Source of the DNA: Cellulomonas wangleii
GTDB lineage: Bacteria > Actinomycetota > Actinomycetes > Actinomycetales > Cellulomonadaceae
Reading direction: 5' to 3'
NCBI RefSeq assembly: GCF_018388445.1
Contig: NZ_CP074405.1
Coordinates: 806,001-870,000, forward strand
Length of the DNA: 64,000 nt
The notes beneath the pieces are model-generated. The model saw only the letters and a program-made list of their open reading frames with translations, ran no database searches and was not told the DNA's origin. Each line of letters begins with the position of its first letter. The first letter of the stretch is position 1. Of the stretch, positions 18,484 through 27,011 are shown piece by piece. The translations under genes were made by a program, and so were the position numbers.

Positions 18484-19266
18484 TTAATTCTCGGTGCTGC
18501 CGGACGCGCGCGGCGCGACCTCTTCGAGCAGCGACGCGATGGTTTCGTAGGTGCAGCGGGAGTAGTGGAAGGGCGCAGGTCCCCAGCGGTGCTGGGAGTC
18601 CGCGACGACGTCCTTGATAGGCGGCGCCACGACGCGGATGCCGGCGTCCCGGGCCGCCGAGTAGTACCGCTCGAAGGCGGCGTTTGCCTCGGCCGGCGCG
18701 ACGCCGAAGCTCCGGGGCACCGCGCTGCCGTCGTCCGAGGTCTCCGCCCAGGGGACGGCGAGCAGGACGGTTTTAGGGAGCAAGCTCAGGCCGCGCACGG
18801 TGTCGTGGAACCATGCGAGGGCGCGGCACCAGAGCGCGAAGTGCTCATTCGTCCCGAAGGTGACAAGTCGTCGACCTCGGAGGTGCTCCTCGATGCCGGA
18901 CGCTACGAGTTCGACCGAGCGCGTCGCGACCTGACCTTCCGGCCAGGTCCACACACCCAGGCGCTCGTCTGTGAGGTCCCAGACGAGCAGGTCCGTCTCC
19001 GCTGCGTGCGCGACGAGCAAGGAGGGGAGGTCGCCCTGGGCGTCTCCCTCGACCATGCGGCGCTGGAAGGGCGACTCCAGAACTTCGGTGCCGGGGACGG
19101 TCGCGGCGCCGGCATAGGCACTGATGAGCGACTGGCGCGCCACGTACCGGACTAACACGAACTGGCCGGAGCCGGAGACATGCTCGAACGTGTCCCGTGC
19201 CACGCAGCTGCCGTAGACGAAGACTCGCGTTGTGGTGTCTCCGGCCGGTGCCCCCGCGGGGCTCAT
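18484..19266 (-). CDS. DUF6270 family protein of polysaccharide loci
   Basis: A 260-residue soluble protein with an N-terminal strand and turn 'VFVYGSCVARDTFE', then 'LLVWDLTDERLGVW' and 'TVLLAVPWAE'. The closing block 'HRWGPAPFHYSRCTYE' carries the late histidine and tyrosine typical of the family. The GSC loop after a beta strand recalls the first block of SGNH hydrolases, so an esterase or acyltransferase role on a glycan is possible but unproven. DUF6270 proteins recur next to glycosyltransferases. The ATG at 19266 overlaps the wecB stop by four bases (ATGA). Confidence 0.65.
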   Translation of the reverse strand: MSPAGAPAGDTTTRVFVYGSCVARDTFEHVSGSGQFVLVRYVARQSLISAYAGAATVPGTEVLESPFQRRMVEGDAQGDLPSLLVAHAAETDLLVWDLTDERLGVWTWPEGQVATRSVELVASGIEEHLRGRRLVTFGTNEHFALWCRALAWFHDTVRGLSLLPKTVLLAVPWAETSDDGSAVPRSFGVAPAEANAAFERYYSAARDAGIRVVAPPIKDVVADSQHRWGPAPFHYSRCTYETIASLLEEVAPRASGSTEN

Positions 19267-20408
19267 CCGGCGAACTCCTCCTGCCGTGCGCCGATGTCGA
19301 GGAGGTGCGCGATCGCGGCGACGGTCCGGCCCGATGCATGCCCGTCCCCGTACGGGTTCACGGCGGTCGCCATGGCCTCGTACGCCTGCGGGTCGCGCAG
19401 CAGGCGCACGACCTCGTCGACGATCCGCTCTTCGTCGGTGCCGATCAGCTTCACGGTGCCGGCGTCCACGGCCTCGGGTCGCTCGGTGTTGTCGCGCATC
19501 ACGAGGACCGGCTTGCCGAGGCTCGGCGCCTCCTCCTGCACCCCGCCAGAGTCGGTCAGCACGACCGTCGCGAGCGACAGCATGCGCGTGAACTGCCCGT
19601 ACGCGAGCGGTTCGATCACGATGACGTTGGCCAGGCCTTCGACGTGGGGGAGAACAGCCTCTCGCACGACGGGGTTGCGGTGGATCGGCAGCACGACCAT
19701 CAGCTCGGGCTCGTCCTTCGCCACGCGCGCGACGGCCCGGCCGACACCGGCCATGGCTTCTCCCCAGTTCTCGCGCCGGTGCGTCGTGACGAGCAGGATG
19801 TCCCGCCCCTCGGACCCCAACTGCTCGAGTGCCGGGTCGTCGAAGGGGACTTGCTTGCCGACCGTCGCCAGCAGCGCGTCGATGACCGTGTTGCCCGTGA
19901 CGACGATGTCCTCGTCCGCCACGCCCTCCCGCAGCAGGTTCTCCCGGCTCGTTCGGGTCGGCGCCAGGTGCAGCGCGGCGATCTGGGACGTGATCTTTCG
20001 GTTCGCCTCCTCCGGGAACGGGGAGTACAGATCACCGGACCGCAACCCTGCCTCCACGTGCACCACGGGGATCTGCCGGTAGAACGCCGCCAGCGCGGCG
20101 GCGGTGGACGTCGTGGTGTCGCCCTGGACCACCACGGCGGCCGGCTGCTCCTTCTCGAGGATCGGGTCGAGCCCGTCGAGCACGCGGCTGAAGATCTGCG
20201 CGAGCGTCTGCCCGTGGCTCATGATGTCGAGGTCGTGGTCCGGCGTGATCCCGAACAGCTCGTTGACCTGGTCGAGCATCTCCCGGTGCTGGCCGGTGAC
20301 CACCACGACGCTGTCGAGGTCGTCGCTCGCCTCGATCGCCTTGACGACGGGCGCGCACTTGATCGCCTCGGGGCGGGTGCCGTACACGGTCATGATCCGG
20401 GGGCGCAT
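19263..20408 (-). CDS. wecB: UDP-N-acetylglucosamine 2-epimerase, non-hydrolysing
   Basis: A 381-residue enzyme that interconverts UDP-GlcNAc and UDP-ManNAc, the substrate of WecC. Visible are 'VYGTRPEAIKCAPVVKA' near the N-terminus, 'VVVQGDTTTSTAAALAAFYR', 'VVHVEAGLRSGDLYSPFPEE', 'LVTTHRRENWGE', and the UDP-binding 'VVLTDSGGVQEEAPSLGKPV'. The start is the ATG at 20408 (MRPRIMTVYG), with AGGAGA upstream; a ten-codon extension to 20438 lacks a ribosome-binding site. It lies 26 bases after the ABC ATPase gene and is coupled to the DUF6270 gene. Confidence 0.95.
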   Translation of the reverse strand: MRPRIMTVYGTRPEAIKCAPVVKAIEASDDLDSVVVVTGQHREMLDQVNELFGITPDHDLDIMSHGQTLAQIFSRVLDGLDPILEKEQPAAVVVQGDTTTSTAAALAAFYRQIPVVHVEAGLRSGDLYSPFPEEANRKITSQIAALHLAPTRTSRENLLREGVADEDIVVTGNTVIDALLATVGKQVPFDDPALEQLGSEGRDILLVTTHRRENWGEAMAGVGRAVARVAKDEPELMVVLPIHRNPVVREAVLPHVEGLANVIVIEPLAYGQFTRMLSLATVVLTDSGGVQEEAPSLGKPVLVMRDNTERPEAVDAGTVKLIGTDEERIVDEVVRLLRDPQAYEAMATAVNPYGDGHASGRTVAAIAHLLDIGARQEEFAG

Positions 20409-20434
20409 CGTCGGTCTCCTGGGTCGTTCGGTTC

Positions 20435-21370
20435 TCAACCGCCCCGGACGTGCCGGGGCGGGGCGGACGGGTCGTACAGCTCGGTCACGCGCACGGCGGT
20501 GTCGTGCCCCTCGCCGAAGGCGTCATCGAGCAGGCCGGCGGCCTTCTCGGTCTCGCCCTTGGCCAGGTTCCACGCCCACCAGCGGTACTTCTGGGCCACG
20601 TCGTAGGCGCTGCCGTCCATGACGAGGCGGCCCTTGTGCAGCCAGATGGCGCGGGTGCACGTCTCCTCGACCGTCTTGGCGGCGTGGGAGACGAGGAACG
20701 TGCAGCCTGCGTTGCCGCGCAGCTGGTTCATCCGGTCCTCCGACCGCTCCCGGAACGCGGCGTCGCCGGTGGCCAGCGCCTCGTCGATCAGCAGGATCTG
20801 CGGGTTCGCGGCGGCCGCGATCGCGAACTTCAGGCGCGCCCCCATGCCGGACGAGTACGTCTTCATGGGGTGGTGGATCGCCGGCCCCAGCCCGGACAGC
20901 TCGACGATGTCCTTGTAGGCGGCGCTCACCTCCTCCGGCGTCATGCCCATGGCGAGGCAGCCGAGGCGCACGTTCTGCTGACCGGTGAGCTCCGGCAGCA
21001 TCGCGGCGTTCACGCCCAGCAGCACCGGCGTCGTGCGGGCCAGCACCATGCCCCGGGCCGGACGCTCGAGGCCCGCGATGACCCGCAGGAGCGTGCTCTT
21101 GCCCGACCCGTTGAGCCCGACGACGCCGACGGCCTCGCCGGAGCGGGCGACGAACGACACCCCGGCGAGTGCACGGTTGAGCACCGTGGGCTGGCGCCCG
21201 ATGAGGCGGTTGACCGCGCGCATCGCGCGGGGCACCTCGGCCCGCGCGGCCGCGTCCGTGGAAGGCGTGCGGTAGCGCACGTGGACGTCGTCAACCGCCA
21301 CCTGAACCGAGCGCATTGCGGCGACCCCGGTCACGGTCATGACGGCCTGCGTGGGGCTAGACGGAGCCAT
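20435..21370 (-). CDS. Polysaccharide ABC exporter, ATP-binding subunit (TagH/Wzt type)
   Basis: A 311-residue ATPase with Walker A GLNGSGKST, signature 'YSSGMGARLKFAIA', Walker B 'ILLIDEALATGD' and the H-loop 'LVSHAAKTVEE'. Poor conservation outside these and the 'GVNAAMLPELTGQQNVRLG' block fit the TagH/Wzt/RfbE group that exports finished glycan chains. The C-terminus is short and has no large carbohydrate-binding module. The ATG at 21370 is preferred because GGGGAGGAGAG lies immediately upstream; it overlaps the permease stop by 14 bases. Alternative starts at 21340 and 21316 have weaker sites. Confidence 0.9.
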   Translation of the reverse strand: MAPSSPTQAVMTVTGVAAMRSVQVAVDDVHVRYRTPSTDAAARAEVPRAMRAVNRLIGRQPTVLNRALAGVSFVARSGEAVGVVGLNGSGKSTLLRVIAGLERPARGMVLARTTPVLLGVNAAMLPELTGQQNVRLGCLAMGMTPEEVSAAYKDIVELSGLGPAIHHPMKTYSSGMGARLKFAIAAAANPQILLIDEALATGDAAFRERSEDRMNQLRGNAGCTFLVSHAAKTVEETCTRAIWLHKGRLVMDGSAYDVAQKYRWWAWNLAKGETEKAAGLLDDAFGEGHDTAVRVTELYDPSAPPRHVRGG

Positions 21371-22346
21371 AGCTCTCCTCCCCGCGCCAGAAGAAGACGG
21401 CGCCCGCGACAAGGAGACCGACCGACCATGCGCTGAGTACGGCCCAGGACTCCCACGCAGGGGTCTGGCCGTACAGCAGGCAGTCCCGAACGATGTCCAG
21501 CACGAGGAACATCGGGTTCATCTCCACAACGCGCAACAGCGTGGGGTGGTCGATGAACCGATCGAAGGAGAAGAAGACGGCTGACCCGTACAGCCAGAAC
21601 CGCATGAGCACGCCGATGACCTGGCCGAGGTCGGGCACGCGCGCCGTGGCACGGGCGGCGATGAGCGTGAGGCCCAGGTTCATGGCGAGCTGCAGCGCAA
21701 GGACGAGCGGGACCAGGAGCCAACGCCAGCCGATCAGCTCAGCCGGTGCCGCCCATGTGTCGGCGGCTGCCGGTCGCGTGAACAGGATGAGCACGACCAG
21801 CAGCACGAGGGTCGGCACGAACGCGAGGGCCTCGCGTGCCACGGACGCCAGCGGCAGCGCCGCGCGAGGGAATGCGAAGGACCGGACGAGCGACCGGCCC
21901 GCGACCAACGAGCGTGCGCCGGTGCTCACCGTCCGCGAGGTCAGCCGGAACAGGAAGACACCGATCAGCAGGTACCCGATGAAGTTGTCGATCCCTCTGC
22001 TCGAGCGCAGCAGCAGCCCGAAGATCACGAGGTACACGGCGGCGTCGAGCAGCGGCGACAGCACCAGCCAGACCCGCCCCAGCAGGGTCCCGCTGTTGCT
22101 CGTCGACACCTTCGCCCGCGCGTCGGCCACGATGAAGTGCCGCCGCAGCCACAGCAGCCGCAGGTACTCCCCGAAGGCCGGCCGGCTCGCGACGGGCCGC
22201 AGCACGGTCCCGTCCACGGGTTCCACGTGCAGGGGCCGACGGCCGTCGCGCAGCAGCAGCGGGCGCGTGAAGACGTTCGGCGTCGCGCCGGTGGCCGGCG
22301 CGCTCGTCGCCGTGTCGGTCGCGGCGCCGGTGGACCGCCCGCTCAC
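21357..22346 (-). CDS. Polysaccharide ABC exporter, permease subunit (TagG/Wzm type)
   Basis: A 329-residue ABC-2 type permease. A ~70-residue cytoplasmic N-terminus is followed by six hydrophobic segments, e.g. 'LLDAAVYLVIFGLLL', 'FVPTLVLLVVLILF' and 'LLVPLVLALQLAMNLGLTLI'. The family blocks 'TSNSGTLLGRVWLVLSPLLDAAVYLVIFG' (split by the helix start) and 'VEMNPMFLVLDIVRDCLL' are clear. With the ATPase downstream it would flip the lipid-linked polymer across the membrane. The GTG start at 22346 overlaps the upstream transferase stop by four bases. Confidence 0.9.
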   Translation of the reverse strand: MSGRSTGAATDTATSAPATGATPNVFTRPLLLRDGRRPLHVEPVDGTVLRPVASRPAFGEYLRLLWLRRHFIVADARAKVSTSNSGTLLGRVWLVLSPLLDAAVYLVIFGLLLRSSRGIDNFIGYLLIGVFLFRLTSRTVSTGARSLVAGRSLVRSFAFPRAALPLASVAREALAFVPTLVLLVVLILFTRPAAADTWAAPAELIGWRWLLVPLVLALQLAMNLGLTLIAARATARVPDLGQVIGVLMRFWLYGSAVFFSFDRFIDHPTLLRVVEMNPMFLVLDIVRDCLLYGQTPAWESWAVLSAWSVGLLVAGAVFFWRGEESYGSV

Positions 22347-24052
22347 GCCGCCACCTCCTCGTACAGCCGCCGGTACGCCGCCCCGGCGGCTGCCCACGTG
22401 CGCGTGGCGGCGAAGGCCCGTCCGGCCTCCCCGAGCGAGCCGGCGAGCGCGGGGTCGTCGGCCAGCCGCTCGATGGCGTCGGCCAGCGCCTGCGCGTCGT
22501 CGGGCGCCGCGAGCAGGCCCGTGCCTGGCTCCCCGACGATCTCCGCCAGGGCGGGCAGGTCGCTGGCCACCACGGGCCGCCCGAGCGCCATCGCCTGCAT
22601 CGGCTTGAGCGGCACGACGGCCCGGGTCACGGCCGTGTCCCGGCGGGGGACGGCGAAGGCGTCGAGCGCGAGGTGCCAGCCGACCGCCTCGTCGGGGGCC
22701 ACCCGGCCGGGCAGCACGACGTGGTCCGCGATGCCGAGGGACTGCGCGCGCCGGGCGATGGACGCGCGCGCGGTGCCGTCCCCGACCACGGCGCAACGCA
22801 CGTCCGCACCGCGCCGGCGCAGCACGGCCACCGCCTCGACCAACGTCTCGATCCCCTCGTAGTCGACCAGGCTGCTCACCGTGCCGACCCAGAAGCCCTC
22901 CCCGGACAGGCCCAGCCGTGCACGGGCCGCCGTCGAGGATACGTGCAGGTCAAGCAGCTCGCCCGGCACCGCGTTGGGCACGACGGTGATCCGTGCGGGG
23001 TCGACGCCGCGCGTGACGAGGTCGCGCCGCACGGTCTCGCCGAGGGTCACCACGTGGTCCGCTGCCCGGGCCAGCTCGGTCTCCCGCGCCCGCAGCAGGG
23101 CGTGCCGCTCGCTCGCGCGCGCCGCGTGCTGCGCCTCGGCGGTGGGGAACGACGCCGCCCACGTGTCCTCCAGGACGCCGCGCACCTCGTACACCCACGG
23201 CAGGCCGTGCTCGTCGGCGAGGGCGCGGGTCACCACGGCGTTGCTCCACGCGGTGGTGGTGTGCAGCACGGTGGGGCGCAGGGCACGCACCAGGGGTCGC
23301 GCGAGCGCCACGTTCTGCCGCAGGCGCGCGCCGGGGGTGCGCGCGGCGGACCACGGCAGCAGGCGGTGGTACGCGATGCCGTCCACCACGTCGACGTCGC
23401 GGCCCGTCACGCGCCCGACGACGACGGGGTAGCCGAGCCGGGTGGCCGCGGCCACCTCGATGCCCGCGGCGGCCTGGGCGCGCAGCACCTCGTGGCTGCG
23501 CAGCGTGTACCCGCTGGAGGTGTGCGGCAGGGAGTTGGTCAGCAGGTGCAGCGCGACGGGCGGGCCGGCCGGAGTGGAGCGCGCACGCCGATCGCCGGCC
23601 AGCACCGTCCCGGGCGTCATGGCGCGCTGCTCGGACGCGAGGCGACGGCCCAGCGGGGTGCCCTGGGCGAGCGTGACGGCCCCGGAGACGTCGCCCGCCC
23701 GCCATGCGGCGCGGGCGCGCGTGACGCGCGGGGCGTCCGGCGGCAGGGGGACGTCGAGCTCGACGGCGACCTCCCCGAGCACCCGGCGCACCGGGGACGC
23801 CGGGCGTCCGGCGAGCGCGGCGGCCACGCCGGCCCGCGCGTCGTCCCGGTGCCCGCGCAGCCACGCGGCCAGGCCACGGCGGGCGTCGGCATGCCGCCCT
23901 CCCGTGCCGTTGTCGAGCAGCCCGGCCACCGCGAGCGTCGCGCGCCGTGGCGCGCGCCTGCTCGCCTGCACGGCCAGCAGCGCCGGGTCCTCGGCCGCCA
24001 TGCCGGTGGCCGTGGTGACCCCGAGCGCCACCTGGCGGGCGAAGCCCCTCAC
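22343..24052 (-). CDS. GT4 glycosyltransferase with helical N-terminal extension
   Basis: A 569-residue protein. The first ~170 residues are Ala/Arg-rich helices with TPR-like spacing. The GT-B domain starts at 'VALHLLTNSLPHTSSGYTLRSHEVLRAQ' and includes 'TTTAWSNAVVTRALADEHGLPWVYEVRG', 'RITVVPNAVP', 'CAVVGDGTARASIARR' and 'PLKPMQAMALGRPVVASDLPAL'. It is a paralogue of the 16526-18475 product but lacks its membrane helices. The true start is the GTG at 24052, which overlaps the next transferase stop (GTGA). The longer open frame up to 24328 only shadows that gene. Confidence 0.87.
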   Translation of the reverse strand: MRGFARQVALGVTTATGMAAEDPALLAVQASRRAPRRATLAVAGLLDNGTGGRHADARRGLAAWLRGHRDDARAGVAAALAGRPASPVRRVLGEVAVELDVPLPPDAPRVTRARAAWRAGDVSGAVTLAQGTPLGRRLASEQRAMTPGTVLAGDRRARSTPAGPPVALHLLTNSLPHTSSGYTLRSHEVLRAQAAAGIEVAAATRLGYPVVVGRVTGRDVDVVDGIAYHRLLPWSAARTPGARLRQNVALARPLVRALRPTVLHTTTAWSNAVVTRALADEHGLPWVYEVRGVLEDTWAASFPTAEAQHAARASERHALLRARETELARAADHVVTLGETVRRDLVTRGVDPARITVVPNAVPGELLDLHVSSTAARARLGLSGEGFWVGTVSSLVDYEGIETLVEAVAVLRRRGADVRCAVVGDGTARASIARRAQSLGIADHVVLPGRVAPDEAVGWHLALDAFAVPRRDTAVTRAVVPLKPMQAMALGRPVVASDLPALAEIVGEPGTGLLAAPDDAQALADAIERLADDPALAGSLGEAGRAFAATRTWAAAGAAYRRLYEEVAA

Positions 24053-25278
24053 GAGCGCACCTGCTCGAGCAGGTCGAGGTACGAGGCGGCCAGCTGGTCG
24101 TGGTCGGCGTTCTGCCGGACCCAGGCCCGTCCCGACGTCCGCACGTCGAGGCGCGTGCGGTCGTCCGCGAGGGCGCCCCACAGGTCCGCCAGCGCGGCCG
24201 GCGACTGCGGCGGCACCACGGACCCCGCGGCGGACTCCGCGACCACCCGGGCCGCCTCGCCGGCCACGGCGGCCGTCACGTGGCGGCCGACCGACAGGAT
24301 CTCGTAGAGCTTGGAGGGCACGGTCCACTCGAACGGCCCCCAGTCGCGCAGCGAGACGACGACCGTGTCGGCCCAGGCGTAGTGGGCCATGACCTCGTCC
24401 GCGGGCACCCGACCGACGAACTCCACCCGGTCGCCGAGCATCCGCGCCAGGTCCCGCAGGTACGGTTCGTCGGCACCCGACCCGACGAACCGCAGCCGCA
24501 GGGCGACGCCGCGCCGGTGGGCGACGTCGGCGGCCCGGACGACGGCGCCCAGGCCCTGGCTGCGCCCCATGGTGCCCAGGTAGAGCACGTGCAGCGCGTC
24601 GGACGTCCGGGCCGGGGTCGGCAGCAGCGGAAGGTCCGGCAGGTGCGCGCCGTTGCGGATGACGCTCACGCGGGGGACGCCGCGCGCGGACAGGACGTCG
24701 GCGAACGACACGGTGGTCGTCACCACGGAGTCGGCGTGCCGCTGCAGCGACGTCAGCGACCGGTGCGCGACCGTCGTCGCGCGCGCCCGCACACCGCCGC
24801 CCTCACCCGGCCCCCACATGCCGCTGGACGCGATCAGGTCGGGCCACGCGTCCCGCATCTCGACGACGGCGGGCCGGCGCAGCAGGCGGCCCAGCAGCAT
24901 GCCGGCGGGGATGGTGGGCAGCCCGGGGGCGGTCGCCACGACCACGTCGGGCCGCTGCCGGGAGCCGATGAGGGGCAGCGTCCGGCGCAGGGAGTCACCG
25001 GCGGCGACGAGCTGGTCGGCCGTGCGGCTCACCAGGGACGGCCCGTGCTCGCGGAAGTGCACGCGCACCACGGTCTCGCCGTGGGCGCCCCGGGCGACGG
25101 TGCCGGGCCGCAGGTGCGCACCCTGCGGATCCAGCAGCCCGGACGGGTAGTGCGGAGGCGGGGTCAGGACGGTCACGCGGTGCCCTGCGGCCACGAAGCG
25201 CTCCACGAACGCCGACCACCGGCGCTGCGGAGCGCCGGTCTCGGGTGCGTAGTGGTGGGTCAGCAGAGCGACGTGCAC
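24049..25278 (-). CDS. GT4 glycosyltransferase (WbuB-like)
   Basis: A 409-residue GT-B enzyme beginning 'MHVALLTHHYAPETGAPQRRW', typical of the WbuB/WcaI-like group. It contains 'VVVATAPGLPTIPAGMLL', 'PAVVEMRDAWPDL', 'SVIRNGAHLP', 'VLYLGTMGRSQGLGAVV' and the donor-site 'FEWTVPSKLYEILSVGRHV'. The GTG at 25278 is the first start of the leftward nine-gene unit; about 240 bases of comparatively A/T-rich DNA upstream are the probable promoter region. The family commonly transfers a sugar early in chain assembly; the donor is not predictable from the sequence. Confidence 0.87.
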   Translation of the reverse strand: MHVALLTHHYAPETGAPQRRWSAFVERFVAAGHRVTVLTPPPHYPSGLLDPQGAHLRPGTVARGAHGETVVRVHFREHGPSLVSRTADQLVAAGDSLRRTLPLIGSRQRPDVVVATAPGLPTIPAGMLLGRLLRRPAVVEMRDAWPDLIASSGMWGPGEGGGVRARATTVAHRSLTSLQRHADSVVTTTVSFADVLSARGVPRVSVIRNGAHLPDLPLLPTPARTSDALHVLYLGTMGRSQGLGAVVRAADVAHRRGVALRLRFVGSGADEPYLRDLARMLGDRVEFVGRVPADEVMAHYAWADTVVVSLRDWGPFEWTVPSKLYEILSVGRHVTAAVAGEAARVVAESAAGSVVPPQSPAALADLWGALADDRTRLDVRTSGRAWVRQNADHDQLAASYLDLLEQVRS

Positions 25279-25515
25279 AGGTCTTTATCGACCCTTTCGC
25301 GCACGTGTGGTGGTATTTGCCGGTTCAACGTTCCATCTCACCGCGCGACCATATCTTGCGACCTCGGGGAAGGGCATTCCCGGCACACGCGCGCGCCCTC
25401 CATTTATCGCCCGCACGGCGGGTGAACCCGCGCCCGCGCTCACCGCGCGGACGCCGCCTGCCGGCCATGCGGACGGTGCGCGTCCGGGCCGCGCACTTCT
25501 GCCACACTGCCGCCC
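25279..25515. other. Divergent intergenic region between glycan operon and permease
   Basis: 237 bases separating two outward-facing genes. The part nearest the glycosyltransferase is unusually A/T-rich for this genome (e.g. CTTTATCG near 25284, CATATCTTGCG near 25350). A CGGGTGAA element lies at 25419-25426. Promoters for both directions must lie here, but no pair of hexamers stands out. Confidence 0.4.
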
Positions 25516-27006
25516 ATGTCGACAACTTCCCCGGAGGAGAAGCTCGACGACGCGTCCGCGCCCCCCCGCAGCGCCGTCGACCGCTTCTTCAAGATCACCG
25601 AGCGTGGCTCCACCATCGGGGCCGAGATCCGCGGCGGTCTCGTCACCTTCTTCACGATGAGCTACATCATCGTGCTCAACCCCCTCATCCTGGGCTTCGT
25701 GCCGGACGGCACGGGCGAGTTCCTGGGTGGCGGCACCGGTGACGGCAGCAACCTGCCGCTCATCGCCGCGGCGACCGCACTGGTCGCCGGCGTCCTGTCG
25801 ATCCTCATGGGCCTCGTCGCCAACTTCCCGATGGCGCTGGCCGCGGGCCTCGGCCTCAACGCGGTCGTGGCCTTCACCATCGCGGCGATCCCCGGCGTGT
25901 CCTGGGCGGACGCGATGGGCATCGTCGTCCTCGAGGGTCTGATCATCACCGTCCTGGTGCTCACCGGGTTCCGCACGGCCGTGTTCCGGGCCGTCCCGCG
26001 TGAGCTCAAGGTCGCGATCGGCGTCGGCATCGGCCTGTTCATCACGCTCATCGGCTTCGTCAACGGCGGGTTCGTCCGCCAGGGCGGCGGCACGCCGCTC
26101 GAGCTGGGCATCGGCGGGTCCCTCGTGGGCTGGCCGTCGCTCGTGTTCGTCTTCGGGCTGATCCTGGCGATCGTCCTCATGGTCAAGCGCGTGCGCGGCG
26201 GCCTCCTCATCGCCGTCATCGGCACCACCGTGATCGCGGTGATCGTCGAGGCCGTCGCGAAGATCGGCGACCAGGCCGGTGGCGAGAACCCTGCCGGCTG
26301 GCACCAGAACGTGCCGGCCGTGCCGGACGCGATCGCGTCCGTGCCGGACCTGTCGCTGCTCGGTCAGTTCTCGCTGTTCGGGGCCGTCGGCCAGGTCGGC
26401 GTCCTCGCGGTCGCGCTGCTCGTCTTCTCGATCCTGCTCGCCGACTTCTTCGACACGATGGGCACCATGGTCGCCGTCGGGTCCGAGGCCAAGCTGCTCG
26501 ACGAGGGTGGCAACCCCCCGCGCAGCAAGCAGATCCTGCTCGTCGACTCCCTCGGGGCCGTCGCCGGTGGTGTCGGGTCCGTCTCGTCCAACACCGCGTA
26601 CGTCGAGTCGACGTCCGGTGTCGCCGAGGGCGCCCGCACGGGCCTCGCCTCCGTCGTCACCGGTATCGCGTTCCTGCTCGCGACGTTCCTGTCGCCGCTG
26701 GTCGCGATGGTCCCGTCCGAGGCGGCCGCGCCCGTCCTCGTCGTCGTCGGCTTCCTCATGGTCACGCAGATCACCGGCCTGGACTGGAAGTCCCCCGAGA
26801 TCGCGATCCCCGCGTTCCTCACGCTCGTGCTCATGCCGTTCACGTACTCGATCACCACGGGCATCGGCGCGGGGTTCATCGCGTTCGTGCTCATCAAGGT
26901 GGCGGTCGGCAAGGCCCGGCAGGTGCACCCGCTCATGTGGTTCGCGGCCGTCGCGTTCGTCGTGTACTTCGCCCTCGGCCCCATCCAGGAGCTCATCGGC
27001 CTGTAA
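25516..27006 (+). CDS. NCS2 family purine permease (AzgA/GhxP-like)
   Basis: A 496-residue integral membrane protein with about 12-14 helices. After a cytoplasmic N-terminus the sequence 'FFKITERGSTIGAEIRGGLVTF', then 'FTMSYIIVLNPLIL', matches the AzgA-like branch that imports adenine, guanine or hypoxanthine with protons. Other visible blocks are 'GLGLNAVVAFTI', 'FFDTMGTMVAVGSEA' and 'ESTSGVAEGARTGLASVVTGIAFL', which carry substrate-site residues in the family. The ATG at 25516 has no Shine-Dalgarno sequence; CACACT ends 7 bases upstream, so translation may be leaderless. The stop is only 5 bases from the stop of the convergent vanZ-like gene. Confidence 0.92.
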   Translation: MSTTSPEEKLDDASAPPRSAVDRFFKITERGSTIGAEIRGGLVTFFTMSYIIVLNPLILGFVPDGTGEFLGGGTGDGSNLPLIAAATALVAGVLSILMGLVANFPMALAAGLGLNAVVAFTIAAIPGVSWADAMGIVVLEGLIITVLVLTGFRTAVFRAVPRELKVAIGVGIGLFITLIGFVNGGFVRQGGGTPLELGIGGSLVGWPSLVFVFGLILAIVLMVKRVRGGLLIAVIGTTVIAVIVEAVAKIGDQAGGENPAGWHQNVPAVPDAIASVPDLSLLGQFSLFGAVGQVGVLAVALLVFSILLADFFDTMGTMVAVGSEAKLLDEGGNPPRSKQILLVDSLGAVAGGVGSVSSNTAYVESTSGVAEGARTGLASVVTGIAFLLATFLSPLVAMVPSEAAAPVLVVVGFLMVTQITGLDWKSPEIAIPAFLTLVLMPFTYSITTGIGAGFIAFVLIKVAVGKARQVHPLMWFAAVAFVVYFALGPIQELIGL

Positions 27007-27011
27007 CGGCC

